From Desulfobacula sp. (GTDB lineage Bacteria > Desulfobacterota > Desulfobacteria > Desulfobacterales > Desulfobacteraceae): DNA of 19,508 nucleotides. A model generated the notes under the pieces. The model made no database searches and was not told the DNA's origin. It worked only from the letters and a program-made list of their open reading frames with translations. The DNA lies in NCBI GenBank assembly GCA_011390085.1, contig JAABTB010000003.1, forward strand, positions 1 to 19,508. Reading direction: 5' to 3'. Positions 7,334 to 14,471 of the stretch are shown one piece after another (within the stretch, counting starts at the first letter, position 1; each line of letters opens with the position of its first letter). The position numbers were made by a program, and so were the translations under genes.

Positions 7334-10300
7334 ATGCCCAAGCCTTTAACCGCTTTTTTGAATAGGCTCAGACGACTCTTTTCTATAAACATTGAAATCG
7401 GAACTTCCCTTGTATCGGCCAAGGAAAATTCCATTATATTTCTGCCCCATCGGCCGAACACTTTTTTCTGCGGGATATCAGCCCTTGTGGCCTTTAAGGT
7501 GACCCCTGCGCTATCTCCCTCGTACCTGGACACCCTAAAGGAAAAAGCGGCGTTTTTTTTAAACGGAAAAACCTTATCCGATCCGGCCCAGTCAATTCAA
7601 GAGGATTTCCTGGGAGGAGACGATTTTTTAAACCGCTTTCTTGAAGACTGTCAGGAATTAAAGCAGGAAAAATATTTTTCAGATATCTTTTTCAACCCGG
7701 ACAAACAAGACCTGCTGGGTTCCTTAAAAGACAGCCTGGAAAAGCTTGCAACCGATCAGAACGCCCATTTTAAACATAAGCTGTCCACCTTTTCACCTGC
7801 TGAAGCTGAAATCATCTCTCAACGGCTGGAAAGGCTCCGGGACATAGCCTGGTGCATTCAAAAAGAAATCCTGGAAAATATTGCCGCCATTGAAAATCTG
7901 GCCCCGGATCTTGAAAACTCAGGCAATGCCAAAGGGTTAAGCGTATTCAAACGGATGAATGCCATATTAAACAGTATTGACCGGCTTGAGGTCAGGGGAA
8001 GGGATTCCGCCGGCATCAGCTCCCTGTTCACCTTTACCAAGGAAGAGTTTGAGCATTTCAGAGACGATCTTATCAAGGCCGGGCATTCGGAACGGCTCAA
8101 ACAGAGAACCAACCATATTGTCCTGTCCAATAACAGCCTGACCATTCATGACACCTTTCCGGAAAACGGCCTGCATTTTGTGTCCATTTCTTTTGTCTAT
8201 AAATTTGCCGCAGAAATCGGAGCCCTTGGAGACAATGTGGCCTTTCTCCGGAGCCAGATCAAAAATGATCATCTCCTTCAACTGCTGGCCCATTATGATT
8301 TTACGGCCAACTCCGTATCCGCTCACACCCGCTGGGCCTCGGTGGGAGATATCACCGTTGCCAACTGCCATCCCCAGGACAATACCCCCACCGATAAAAG
8401 CATCGGCAAGACAGGGATCATCCATGTCTGCCTGAACGGCGACATTGATAATTATCTGGAACTCAAAACCGAATATGAAGCCCGGTATGACAAACTCCAT
8501 ACCGATATCAATACCGACACCAAACTCATCCCGCTCCAGATCGAGCACTATCTCAAACAGGGCAACCCCCTGGAAAACGCCTTCAGGCTTGCCCTCAATG
8601 ATTTTGAAGGCTCCCATGCCATCAGCATGCATTCGGACCTGGCGCCCGGAAAACTCTTCCTGGCCCAGAAGGGAAGCGGCCAGGCTATTTTTGTCGGAAT
8701 TGCGCAAGATCATTATATGGCTGCGTCCGAACTTTACGGCATTGTGGAAGAAACCCAGGATTATATCAAGCTCAACGGAGAAGGCAGAGGTCAGATCGTC
8801 ATTTTGGACCATGAATCCACAGGCGGGATCTCCGGTATCCGGTCCTGTTATTATGACTGCACCCCCATTCCCATGGATGAAACCGGTATCATGACCAGCA
8901 GGATTACATCCCGGGACATTGACCGTCAGAACTTTCCCCACTATTTTTTAAAGGAAATTTCAGAATCCCCGGGCTCTGTCGAGAAAACCCTTGAGAACAA
9001 ATTCAGGCTATCCCCTGAAACCCGGCTTTTTGAGACTGTCCTGGATCCTAAGGTCATACCCTCATCCCTGGAAGAGGATTTCAGACGGCAAAGGATCAAA
9101 AAAATCTATTTCATCGGTCAGGGAACGGCCGGAATTGCTGCCCAGGGCTGTGCCGACCTTTTGAAATATTATATCGGAGATATCGGCATCCAGATCCGGG
9201 CCTTGAAATCCTCGGAACTTTCCGGTTTCTGTATCATTGAAGGGAAAAACGGGGAAAAATCCATGACCGACACCCTGGTGGTGGCCATCAGCCAGTCCGG
9301 CACCACCACAGACACCAACCGGACCGTGGACATGGTCAAGGTCTGCGGCGCCAGGACCCTGTCTATTGTCAACCGCCGGGATTCCGATCTGACCTTTAAG
9401 ACCGATGGGGTCCTGTACACCAGTTCAGGCCGGGACATTGAAATGTCGGTGGCCTCCACCAAGGCCTTTTATTCCCAGATTGCTGCCGGCGCCGTTTTCG
9501 GTCTTCACATGGCAACCCTCACCCAAACCAGATCTGCCGATTTTATCACCGAAGAAATCCATGAAATCCTTTCCCTGCCGGACAAGATGAGAACCATCCT
9601 CGGCATGAAAGAGGAGATCAAGGCCTCGGCCGACCGCCTGGCCGTATCCAAATATTACTGGGCCACAGTCGGCTCGGGCTCCAACAAGACTTCTTCCGAT
9701 GAAATACGGATCAAGCTCAGCGAACTCTGCTATAAAACCATTTCATCGGATTTTATCGAAGATAAAAAACATATCGACCTCTCCAGCGAGCCCCTCATTA
9801 TCGTCTGCGCCGCCAACACAAGGGAAAGCGTTCTGGGCGACATCATCAAGGATACGGCCATTTTCAAGGCCCACAAGGCAACCCCGGTGGTCATCACCAC
9901 CATTGGGGAAGACCGGTTCGACCCCTATGCGGCGGATGTGTTCAAGATTCCGGAAACCAAAGAGCATTTTGCCCCTGTTTTAAATACCCTGGTGGGTCAT
10001 ATCTGGGGATATTACGCAGCCCTGTCCATCAATGAGGGCTCCCGGTTCATGTATGACGCCAGGGCGGAAATCCAGGATCTTCTGGATGAATATACCGCCA
10101 TGGGGCACGACGTCTACGAGGTTCTGCTTGAAAAACGGTTCAGGGAAACCATTGCCCAGTTCTATAACCGGTTTTCCAAAAAGCGACGCCAGGGAAGCTT
10201 TCCTGCCGCCATGGGGCTTGACAATGCCGCCAATCTCACCCTGCTCTTGAAATATCTTTCCGGTCGCCTGCCCGTATCGGATTTTGAAATTGATTTTGAG

Positions 10301-11038
10301 ACCAAGGGCACCCCGACCAATATGCTGAATACGTTTTTCACCAATATCAACTATTCCATCAATATCATGGCAAGGCCGGTGGATGCCATCAAGCACCAGG
10401 CCAAAACCGTCACCGTCGGCACCAGCAGGATCGCGGAAAAATTTGAAGGCATCATTTTCAATGAATTGAATGTCAATAATTTCCAGATCTCCCAGATCAC
10501 CCATAAAAATGTGCTGGTCATTAAAAACCTCCAGGAAGTCATCTCCAGGGTCAACGGCGGACTGGTTTACCAGATTTCGGGCTTGAGCCTTCTGGGAGAA
10601 GTAACTCCGGAAACCAAAATTCAAATCATTAATAAAACCGGAGCATTGAGAGAAGAGCCCTCCCGGGTGGAAAACGATCCCCGGCTCAAAGGCACGAAAA
10701 ATATCATTGTAAGGGAAGGAAATGTCTATATCGGCCGGGGCCGGAAAGACAACAAGAACATCCTGGTGATCCCCATTATTTCGGCCAACCCGGCCACACC
10801 CAATATCATTGGATTTCTCTTGTCACTGAACATCAGCTTCAAATCCTCCGAGGATGTCCCCCTCCTCAAAAAAATCAAGGCCCTGGGCGGAAAATACAAC
10901 CGGCTCAAGGACTGGATTCTTGAAAGCGGGAATTTCCAGTGGGATGACCGGTATCTGAACCTGGTGGAGGTGGATACCCTGTTCGGAGATACGGCTGAAA
11001 AAGTGGTGGAAACCATTGTTTCAAGGATCAAGGCCTAA
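7334..11038 (+). CDS. Giant GlmS-like protein (class II glutamine amidotransferase + two SIS domains)
   Basis: 1234 residues against about 610 for GlmS, which makes glucosamine-6-phosphate from fructose-6-phosphate and glutamine. ATG 7334 has a strong GGGAGGA at 7324-7330. The glutaminase domain is recognisable: C46-G-I-S, R221 in RGRDSAG, R333 in HTRWASVG, N368-G in LNGDIDNY, D395-T. GlmS's inter-domain KEI-SP element is present (FLKEISESPGSVEKTL). SIS1 has GQGTAG (595-600), SQSG (653-656) and SVASTKAF (705-712); SIS2 begins near 773, with H813 at the position of E. coli H504. Unusual features: C46 is internal, so activity would need removal of 45 residues; about 150 mostly helical residues are inserted between C46 and R221; the E488 equivalent appears to be S804; and the tail motif AKTVTVG (1023-1029), like GlmS AKSVTVE, is followed by ~205 residues I cannot assign. 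Glutamine-binding residues are kept, so amidotransfer is likely, but the acceptor may not be fructose-6-phosphate. Confidence 0.8.
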   Translation: MPKPLTAFLNRLRRLFSINIEIGTSLVSAKENSIIFLPHRPNTFFCGISALVAFKVTPALSPSYLDTLKEKAAFFLNGKTLSDPAQSIQEDFLGGDDFLNRFLEDCQELKQEKYFSDIFFNPDKQDLLGSLKDSLEKLATDQNAHFKHKLSTFSPAEAEIISQRLERLRDIAWCIQKEILENIAAIENLAPDLENSGNAKGLSVFKRMNAILNSIDRLEVRGRDSAGISSLFTFTKEEFEHFRDDLIKAGHSERLKQRTNHIVLSNNSLTIHDTFPENGLHFVSISFVYKFAAEIGALGDNVAFLRSQIKNDHLLQLLAHYDFTANSVSAHTRWASVGDITVANCHPQDNTPTDKSIGKTGIIHVCLNGDIDNYLELKTEYEARYDKLHTDINTDTKLIPLQIEHYLKQGNPLENAFRLALNDFEGSHAISMHSDLAPGKLFLAQKGSGQAIFVGIAQDHYMAASELYGIVEETQDYIKLNGEGRGQIVILDHESTGGISGIRSCYYDCTPIPMDETGIMTSRITSRDIDRQNFPHYFLKEISESPGSVEKTLENKFRLSPETRLFETVLDPKVIPSSLEEDFRRQRIKKIYFIGQGTAGIAAQGCADLLKYYIGDIGIQIRALKSSELSGFCIIEGKNGEKSMTDTLVVAISQSGTTTDTNRTVDMVKVCGARTLSIVNRRDSDLTFKTDGVLYTSSGRDIEMSVASTKAFYSQIAAGAVFGLHMATLTQTRSADFITEEIHEILSLPDKMRTILGMKEEIKASADRLAVSKYYWATVGSGSNKTSSDEIRIKLSELCYKTISSDFIEDKKHIDLSSEPLIIVCAANTRESVLGDIIKDTAIFKAHKATPVVITTIGEDRFDPYAADVFKIPETKEHFAPVLNTLVGHIWGYYAALSINEGSRFMYDARAEIQDLLDEYTAMGHDVYEVLLEKRFRETIAQFYNRFSKKRRQGSFPAAMGLDNAANLTLLLKYLSGRLPVSDFEIDFETKGTPTNMLNTFFTNINYSINIMARPVDAIKHQAKTVTVGTSRIAEKFEGIIFNELNVNNFQISQITHKNVLVIKNLQEVISRVNGGLVYQISGLSLLGEVTPETKIQIINKTGALREEPSRVENDPRLKGTKNIIVREGNVYIGRGRKDNKNILVIPIISANPATPNIIGFLLSLNISFKSSEDVPLLKKIKALGGKYNRLKDWILESGNFQWDDRYLNLVEVDTLFGDTAEKVVETIVSRIKA

Positions 11039-12233
11039 AAGGCAAATCCGATTCTTTTTTCTCCAGGGGCGGGTCTTCGAAAAGCGTGATGGAAAAAGAG
11101 GTGCCTTTTCCCGGCGTCGAATCCACATAGATCTTGCCCCCATGCTCCTGGATGATCCCGTATACCACGGAGAGCCCGAGCCCGACGCCCTTGCCTTTTT
11201 TCTTGGTCGTATAAAAGGGTTCAAATATTTTGGATATCATTTCCCGGGGAATCCCGGCCCCTGTATCCATGATCTCTATGCCCACGGTTTTTCCCGGTTC
11301 TTTGCTGAAGGTTCTGATCGTAAGCCATTTTCTTGAAACCTGGGTCATGCTTTCCACAGCATTGGAAAGCAGGTTCATAACCACCTGTTTGATCTGGTCT
11401 TCAGAACCGCAGATCAGGGGGAGGTTATGTTCCAGCTCTTCGATGACCCGTATCCGGTTTAATTTCAGAAGATTTGAATTCAGGATCAGGGTCTGTTCGA
11501 TCAATTCATTCAGATCAAAGCGGACAAATTCAATCTTGGACTGCCGGGCAAAGGTCAGAAGGTTGCCGACAATCCTTCCGATCCGCCGGGTTTCGGTTTC
11601 CATCAGCCCAAGATAACGGCGAAACAGATCCAGCTCTGATTCTTTGATCTCGTCTTCTTTCAGAATCCGCTGGGACAGCATCACCAGATTCAATATCCCG
11701 GCCACGGGATTATTGATTTCATGCACCACTGCGGAGGACAATTTCCCCAGAGAGGCCATTTTATCCTGGTGAAGCAATCGCTCATGGCTTTCTTTGAGCT
11801 GACGGGTTCTCTCTTCCACCATTTTCATGAGATAGTCCTGGGTCTTTTTTTCATCGGCTTTGCGCTTTGTGATATCCCGGCTGATTTCAATGAATTTGGA
11901 GATCTTGCCCTTCTTCTCCCAGATGGGAAAGATGGTCAGCTCCGTATACCTGGGTTTTCCATCTTTTGCCACCCGGTTCAATTCCGCCCGGCAATGGCGT
12001 TTTTCCCGGATGACCGTTTCCAAGGGGCATTTTTCATGGCAATTGCTGCTTTTCCGGGTTTTCTCCCGGAATACCTCATAGCATTTGCGGCCGATGACGT
12101 CTTCCCGCTTACAATTCATATGCTTTAAAAACGCATCATTGGTTTCAAGGATTTCCCGGTCAGGAGAAATGATCAGAATAAAATCCCGGATACCGTTGAA
12201 AATGGTCTCCATTTCATTTTTGGGAAGGTTCAT
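11028..12233 (-). CDS. Soluble PAS-domain sensor histidine kinase
   Basis: 401 residues, with no membrane segment or signal peptide, so cytoplasmic. A PAS domain (about 5-125) contains five cysteines, C41, C51, C65, C69 and C81, including GRKCYEV and CHEKCPL. A coiled-coil linker follows, then HisKA with H171 in VVHEINNPVAGI, and HATPase_c with the N box (NLLSNAVES), G1 (DTGAGI), F box (FEPFYTT) and G2 (GKGVGLGLS). It is NtrB-like in type and a natural partner for the NtrC-type regulator encoded at 15026-16369. GGAGG lies 6 bases upstream of the ATG. It is divergent from the GcvH-like genes across a 370-bp regulatory gap, and its 3' end overlaps the end of the GlmS-like gene by 11 bp. The stimulus is unknown; the PAS cysteines suggest redox or metal sensing. 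Confidence 0.93.
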   Translation of the reverse strand: MNLPKNEMETIFNGIRDFILIISPDREILETNDAFLKHMNCKREDVIGRKCYEVFREKTRKSSNCHEKCPLETVIREKRHCRAELNRVAKDGKPRYTELTIFPIWEKKGKISKFIEISRDITKRKADEKKTQDYLMKMVEERTRQLKESHERLLHQDKMASLGKLSSAVVHEINNPVAGILNLVMLSQRILKEDEIKESELDLFRRYLGLMETETRRIGRIVGNLLTFARQSKIEFVRFDLNELIEQTLILNSNLLKLNRIRVIEELEHNLPLICGSEDQIKQVVMNLLSNAVESMTQVSRKWLTIRTFSKEPGKTVGIEIMDTGAGIPREMISKIFEPFYTTKKKGKGVGLGLSVVYGIIQEHGGKIYVDSTPGKGTSFSITLFEDPPLEKKESDLPFRP

Positions 12234-12454
12234 TATGCCTCCGGAACAATAATAGGACTGGGATAATACCTCATGTTTACCATATGAGCCCCGAGGCCCG
12301 CAAGGGGTGCCGGGAAATAAGACGGGCTGTGGTAAAATCCGGCAGGTCAGGTTTCCTCAGTTCTACCAACGGTTTCCCAAAGAATGGCCGGGGGCCGGAG
12401 GTATCCTCTGCTGCAAAATCCCACACCTGCGAATTTTCACCCGCTTTTCTCCCT

Positions 12455-12480
12455 GAACCCGACGGGTTCCTGAGAAACCC
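12455..12480. promoter_or_regulatory. Overlapping palindromes, candidate activator (enhancer) sites
   Basis: GAACCC-gac-GGGTTC (12455-12469) is a perfect 6+6 inverted repeat. It overlaps GGGTTcCTgAGaAACCC (12464-12480), a 17-bp palindrome with one mismatched pair. Their centres are about 89 and 79 bp upstream of the start predicted from the sigma-54 promoter, the range typical of NtrC-family enhancer sites. No T-run follows, so a terminator is unlikely. Binding by the regulator at 15026-16369 is inferred. Confidence 0.45.
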
Positions 12481-12524
12481 TTTGAAATAAGAGCTCCCAC
12501 GGTTTTATGCAAAAAAATCCGGAC

Positions 12525-12540
12525 CGGCATCCTTTTTGCT
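12525..12540 (+). promoter_or_regulatory. Sigma-54 (-24/-12) promoter for the GcvH-like pair
   Basis: The sequence CGGCATCCTTTTTGCT matches the TGGCAY-N5-TTGCW consensus at all but the first base. GG (12526-12527) and GC (12538-12539) are separated by exactly 10 bp. The predicted start is near 12551, giving a ~53-nt leader before the ATG at 12604, which has AAGGAGG at 12591-12597. A NtrC-type activator encoded 2.4 kb away makes functional use likely. Confidence 0.75.
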
Positions 12541-12603
12541 CTATCCTATTCATAACAAAAAGAAGAACAAACCCATAAAAACAAATCCATAAGGAGGCTC
12601 CCA

Positions 12604-13521
12604 ATGAAACAGATCCGTAAAAACAGACCATCCCGGCAAACCCTTTCCGGAACCCAGACTTTTTCACAGGCCGAAACCGCCCGGCCCTGCATCTGGATGC
12701 AGGCCGGTGTGGCCGCCAAAAAAGACTGTACCCATTATCATGACTGTACCACCTGCAAATACGACACTGCCATGGAAAAACAGGCGGCCGCCGGAAAGCA
12801 TCTTTCCTGGCAGGAGGCGTTGAGAAAGCGGGACAGCCTGGACAGAACCTGCCGTCATACGCTGACCGGACGGGCGGACCACAGGACCTGCGCCATGAAT
12901 TACAATTGTTCCCGGTGTGATTTTGACCAATTATTTGAAGACACCTTGTCTCCGGCCAAGGGATATTCAGGCATTGAGATGAAAGACATCAAAGGATTCA
13001 AACTGGCGGACGGGTATTTTTTCCATATCGGCCACACCTGGGCCGGTATGGACAGCGGCGGCATCATCCGGGTGGGCATGGATGATTTTGCCTTTAAAGT
13101 ATTGGGCGGCCCCGACGGCTTTGACCTGCCCCTCATGGGCCAGGAATTGAATTCAGGTAGACCCGGCTGGGGCATCAAGCGAAACCGGAACCTGGCTGAT
13201 ATCCTTTCCCCGGTCAGCGGCATCATCACAAAGGTCAATCCTGCCATAGCCTCATCCCCGTGCCTGCCGGAACAAAACCCCTATGAAGACGGCTGGCTCT
13301 TCACCGTCCACAATTCCGATCTCAAAGGGGCCGTCAAACACCTCATGGCCGACGAGGAAAGCGTAACCTGGCTCCATGGGGAAATCACAACCCTGGAAGA
13401 AATGATTGAAACCGTCACAGGCCCCCTCAGCACCGACGGCGGTCTGCTCATGAAGGATGTCTTCGGCAATCTTCCGGCCCTGGGATGGGAAAAACTGACC
13501 CGAAGATTTCTGAAATCCTGA
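12604..13521 (+). CDS. Cysteine-rich GcvH-like protein, copy 1 (no lipoyl lysine)
   Basis: 305 residues in three parts. Residues 29-105 hold two cysteine modules of identical spacing, C29-x12-C42-x5-C48-x2-C51 and C83-x12-C96-x5-C102-x2-C105, probable metal or Fe-S sites. Residues ~125-240 resemble glycine-cleavage H protein: GHTW, VGMDDFAFKVLG, DLPLMGQEL, ILSPVSGIITKVNP and NPYEDGWLFTV. A C-terminal tail carries DGGLLMKDVFGNLP and WEKL. In true GcvH a lysine seven residues before the SPVSG serine is lipoylated; here that position is R195, so the protein is probably not lipoylated and is not a glycine-cleavage carrier. No gcvP or gcvT is in view. It follows a sigma-54 promoter and overlaps the second copy's possible upstream start by TGATG. 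The function is unknown; a metal-binding scaffold or sensor is possible. Confidence 0.8.
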   Translation: MKQIRKNRPSRQTLSGTQTFSQAETARPCIWMQAGVAAKKDCTHYHDCTTCKYDTAMEKQAAAGKHLSWQEALRKRDSLDRTCRHTLTGRADHRTCAMNYNCSRCDFDQLFEDTLSPAKGYSGIEMKDIKGFKLADGYFFHIGHTWAGMDSGGIIRVGMDDFAFKVLGGPDGFDLPLMGQELNSGRPGWGIKRNRNLADILSPVSGIITKVNPAIASSPCLPEQNPYEDGWLFTVHNSDLKGAVKHLMADEESVTWLHGEITTLEEMIETVTGPLSTDGGLLMKDVFGNLPALGWEKLTRRFLKS

Positions 13522-13534
13522 TGAACCCGAAAAT

Positions 13535-13541
13535 AAGGGAG
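13535..13541 (+). promoter_or_regulatory. Ribosome-binding site of the second GcvH-like gene
   Basis: AAGGGAG lies 9 bases before ATG 13551 and favours that start over ATG 13521, which overlaps the previous stop codon (TGATG) without a clear site. The 306-residue product from 13551 also matches copy 1 in length and domain register. Confidence 0.55.
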
Positions 13542-13550
13542 ACTTTCTCA

Positions 13551-14471
13551 ATGAACCTGTCATTATTACAAGAGATCACGCCTGACTGCCTCTGGACCCA
13601 GGCAGGCGTAGTCCTCCAAAAAAAGTGCCGCCAAGAATTCGCCTGCACCTTTTGCCGGTTTGAAAAGGCCATGGCAAGGGTGTGCCGGAATAATGAACTG
13701 CTCAAAGAAAACGGATTTGCCCCCAAAGGGCAGAAGGCAGACTTTGTTTACTGGACGGACCGGCTCCTGAAAATGCCGGTATCCAAACGGCCCTGCATCC
13801 ATCACATGAAAGGCCATATCGATTTTAAAGCCTGTACAAAGGCCTATCATTGCATTGACTGCGAATTCGAGCAGTATTTCTATGACCAGTTCAAAGTCCA
13901 TGCCGTATTAAAATCCGTGGATTTTGAAGATATCCACGGCATTTCCCTTCCCGGCGGATATTATCTCCATCCGGGCCATACCTGGATCAAAATAGAAGAC
14001 CAGGGCATGGTCCGCATGGGCATTGATGATTTCAGCGCAAGGCTTTTCGGGAAATTCGACGGCGTGTCCCTCCCACTCATGGGCAAAAAACTGACCCGGG
14101 ACCAACCGGCCCTGACCCTGTCCCGGGAAGGCCATGAGGTGTCTTTTGTCTCTCCCGTCAACGGAGTGATTGTGGATGTCAACCCCCGGATCTCCTCAAC
14201 GCCGGGCCTTATCAATGACGCGCCCTATACCGACGGATGGCTGGTCCTTCTCTATTGCCCGGCCCTGAAACAGGATCTAAAACGCCTCCTGTTCATGGAG
14301 ACGTCACGGGAATTCCTGGACACCACCGTGAACCGGCTCTATGCCTTTCTTGAAGATGAGGCCGGCATCAAGGCCGCCGACGGCGGATCGCTGGTATCGG
14401 ATATTTACGGCAATCTTCCGGGTATATCCTGGGAAAGGCTGGTCACAGAATTCATGGTCCAAGGGCTTTAA
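13551..14471 (+). CDS. Cysteine-rich GcvH-like protein, copy 2 (no lipoyl lysine)
   Basis: 306 residues from ATG 13551; ten more if ATG 13521 is used. It is a diverged paralog of the upstream gene with the same plan. Two cysteine modules, C13-x12-C26-x5-C32-x2-C35 and C82-x12-C95-x5-C101-x2-C104, have spacing identical to copy 1. The GcvH-like domain shows PGHTW, VRMGIDDFSARLFG, SLPLMGKKL, SPVNGVIVDVNP and PYTDGWLVLL, and the tail has DGGSLVSDIYGNLP and WERL. The position of the lipoyl lysine is G194, so this copy also cannot be lipoylated at the canonical site. It is presumably cotranscribed with copy 1 from the sigma-54 promoter. The 3' end overlaps the convergent archaemetzincin gene by 20 bp. 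Two different substitutions at the same site, with the cysteines fully kept, suggest a conserved non-carrier role. Function unknown. Confidence 0.8.
   Translation: MNLSLLQEITPDCLWTQAGVVLQKKCRQEFACTFCRFEKAMARVCRNNELLKENGFAPKGQKADFVYWTDRLLKMPVSKRPCIHHMKGHIDFKACTKAYHCIDCEFEQYFYDQFKVHAVLKSVDFEDIHGISLPGGYYLHPGHTWIKIEDQGMVRMGIDDFSARLFGKFDGVSLPLMGKKLTRDQPALTLSREGHEVSFVSPVNGVIVDVNPRISSTPGLINDAPYTDGWLVLLYCPALKQDLKRLLFMETSREFLDTTVNRLYAFLEDEAGIKAADGGSLVSDIYGNLPGISWERLVTEFMVQGL

Larger units (their letters stand above)
12234..12603. other. 370-bp divergent regulatory region
   Basis: This gap lies between the histidine kinase (minus) and the first GcvH-like gene (plus). It holds the sigma-54 promoter (12525-12540), overlapping palindromes (12455-12480), the hexamer GGTTTC at 12350-12355 and 12371-12376 plus its complement at 12474-12479, and a TATTAT element on the minus strand (12263-12268) that could be the kinase -10 box, though with no good -35. 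The short frame 12284-12490 looks noncoding. No riboswitch class was recognised. Confidence 0.6.

Noticed and set aside
7967..8941. Long minus-strand frame (324 codons) inside the GlmS-like gene
   Set aside because: It is antisense to conserved amidotransferase motifs, has low-complexity Gly/Ile-rich translation and no recognisable domain; a mirror of codon bias.
9980..10624. Minus-strand frame of 214 codons under the GlmS-like C-terminal region
   Set aside because: Compositionally a shadow of the plus-strand gene, which is in frame throughout.
12284..12420. Possible riboswitch (glycine or cobalamin type) before the GcvH-like genes
   Set aside because: Compared by eye with the conserved boxes of glycine and cobalamin riboswitches; only isolated GGGAA and GGTGCC fragments fit. 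It also lies upstream of the predicted sigma-54 start, so it would not be in that transcript.
12284..12490. 68-codon plus-strand frame in the regulatory gap
   Set aside because: No good ribosome-binding site, no recognisable motif, and it covers the palindromes; judged noncoding.
12604..14471. Calling the two paralogs functional glycine cleavage H proteins
   Set aside because: Both lack the lipoyl lysine, carry long cysteine-rich N-terminal regions, and no gcvT or gcvP is nearby.
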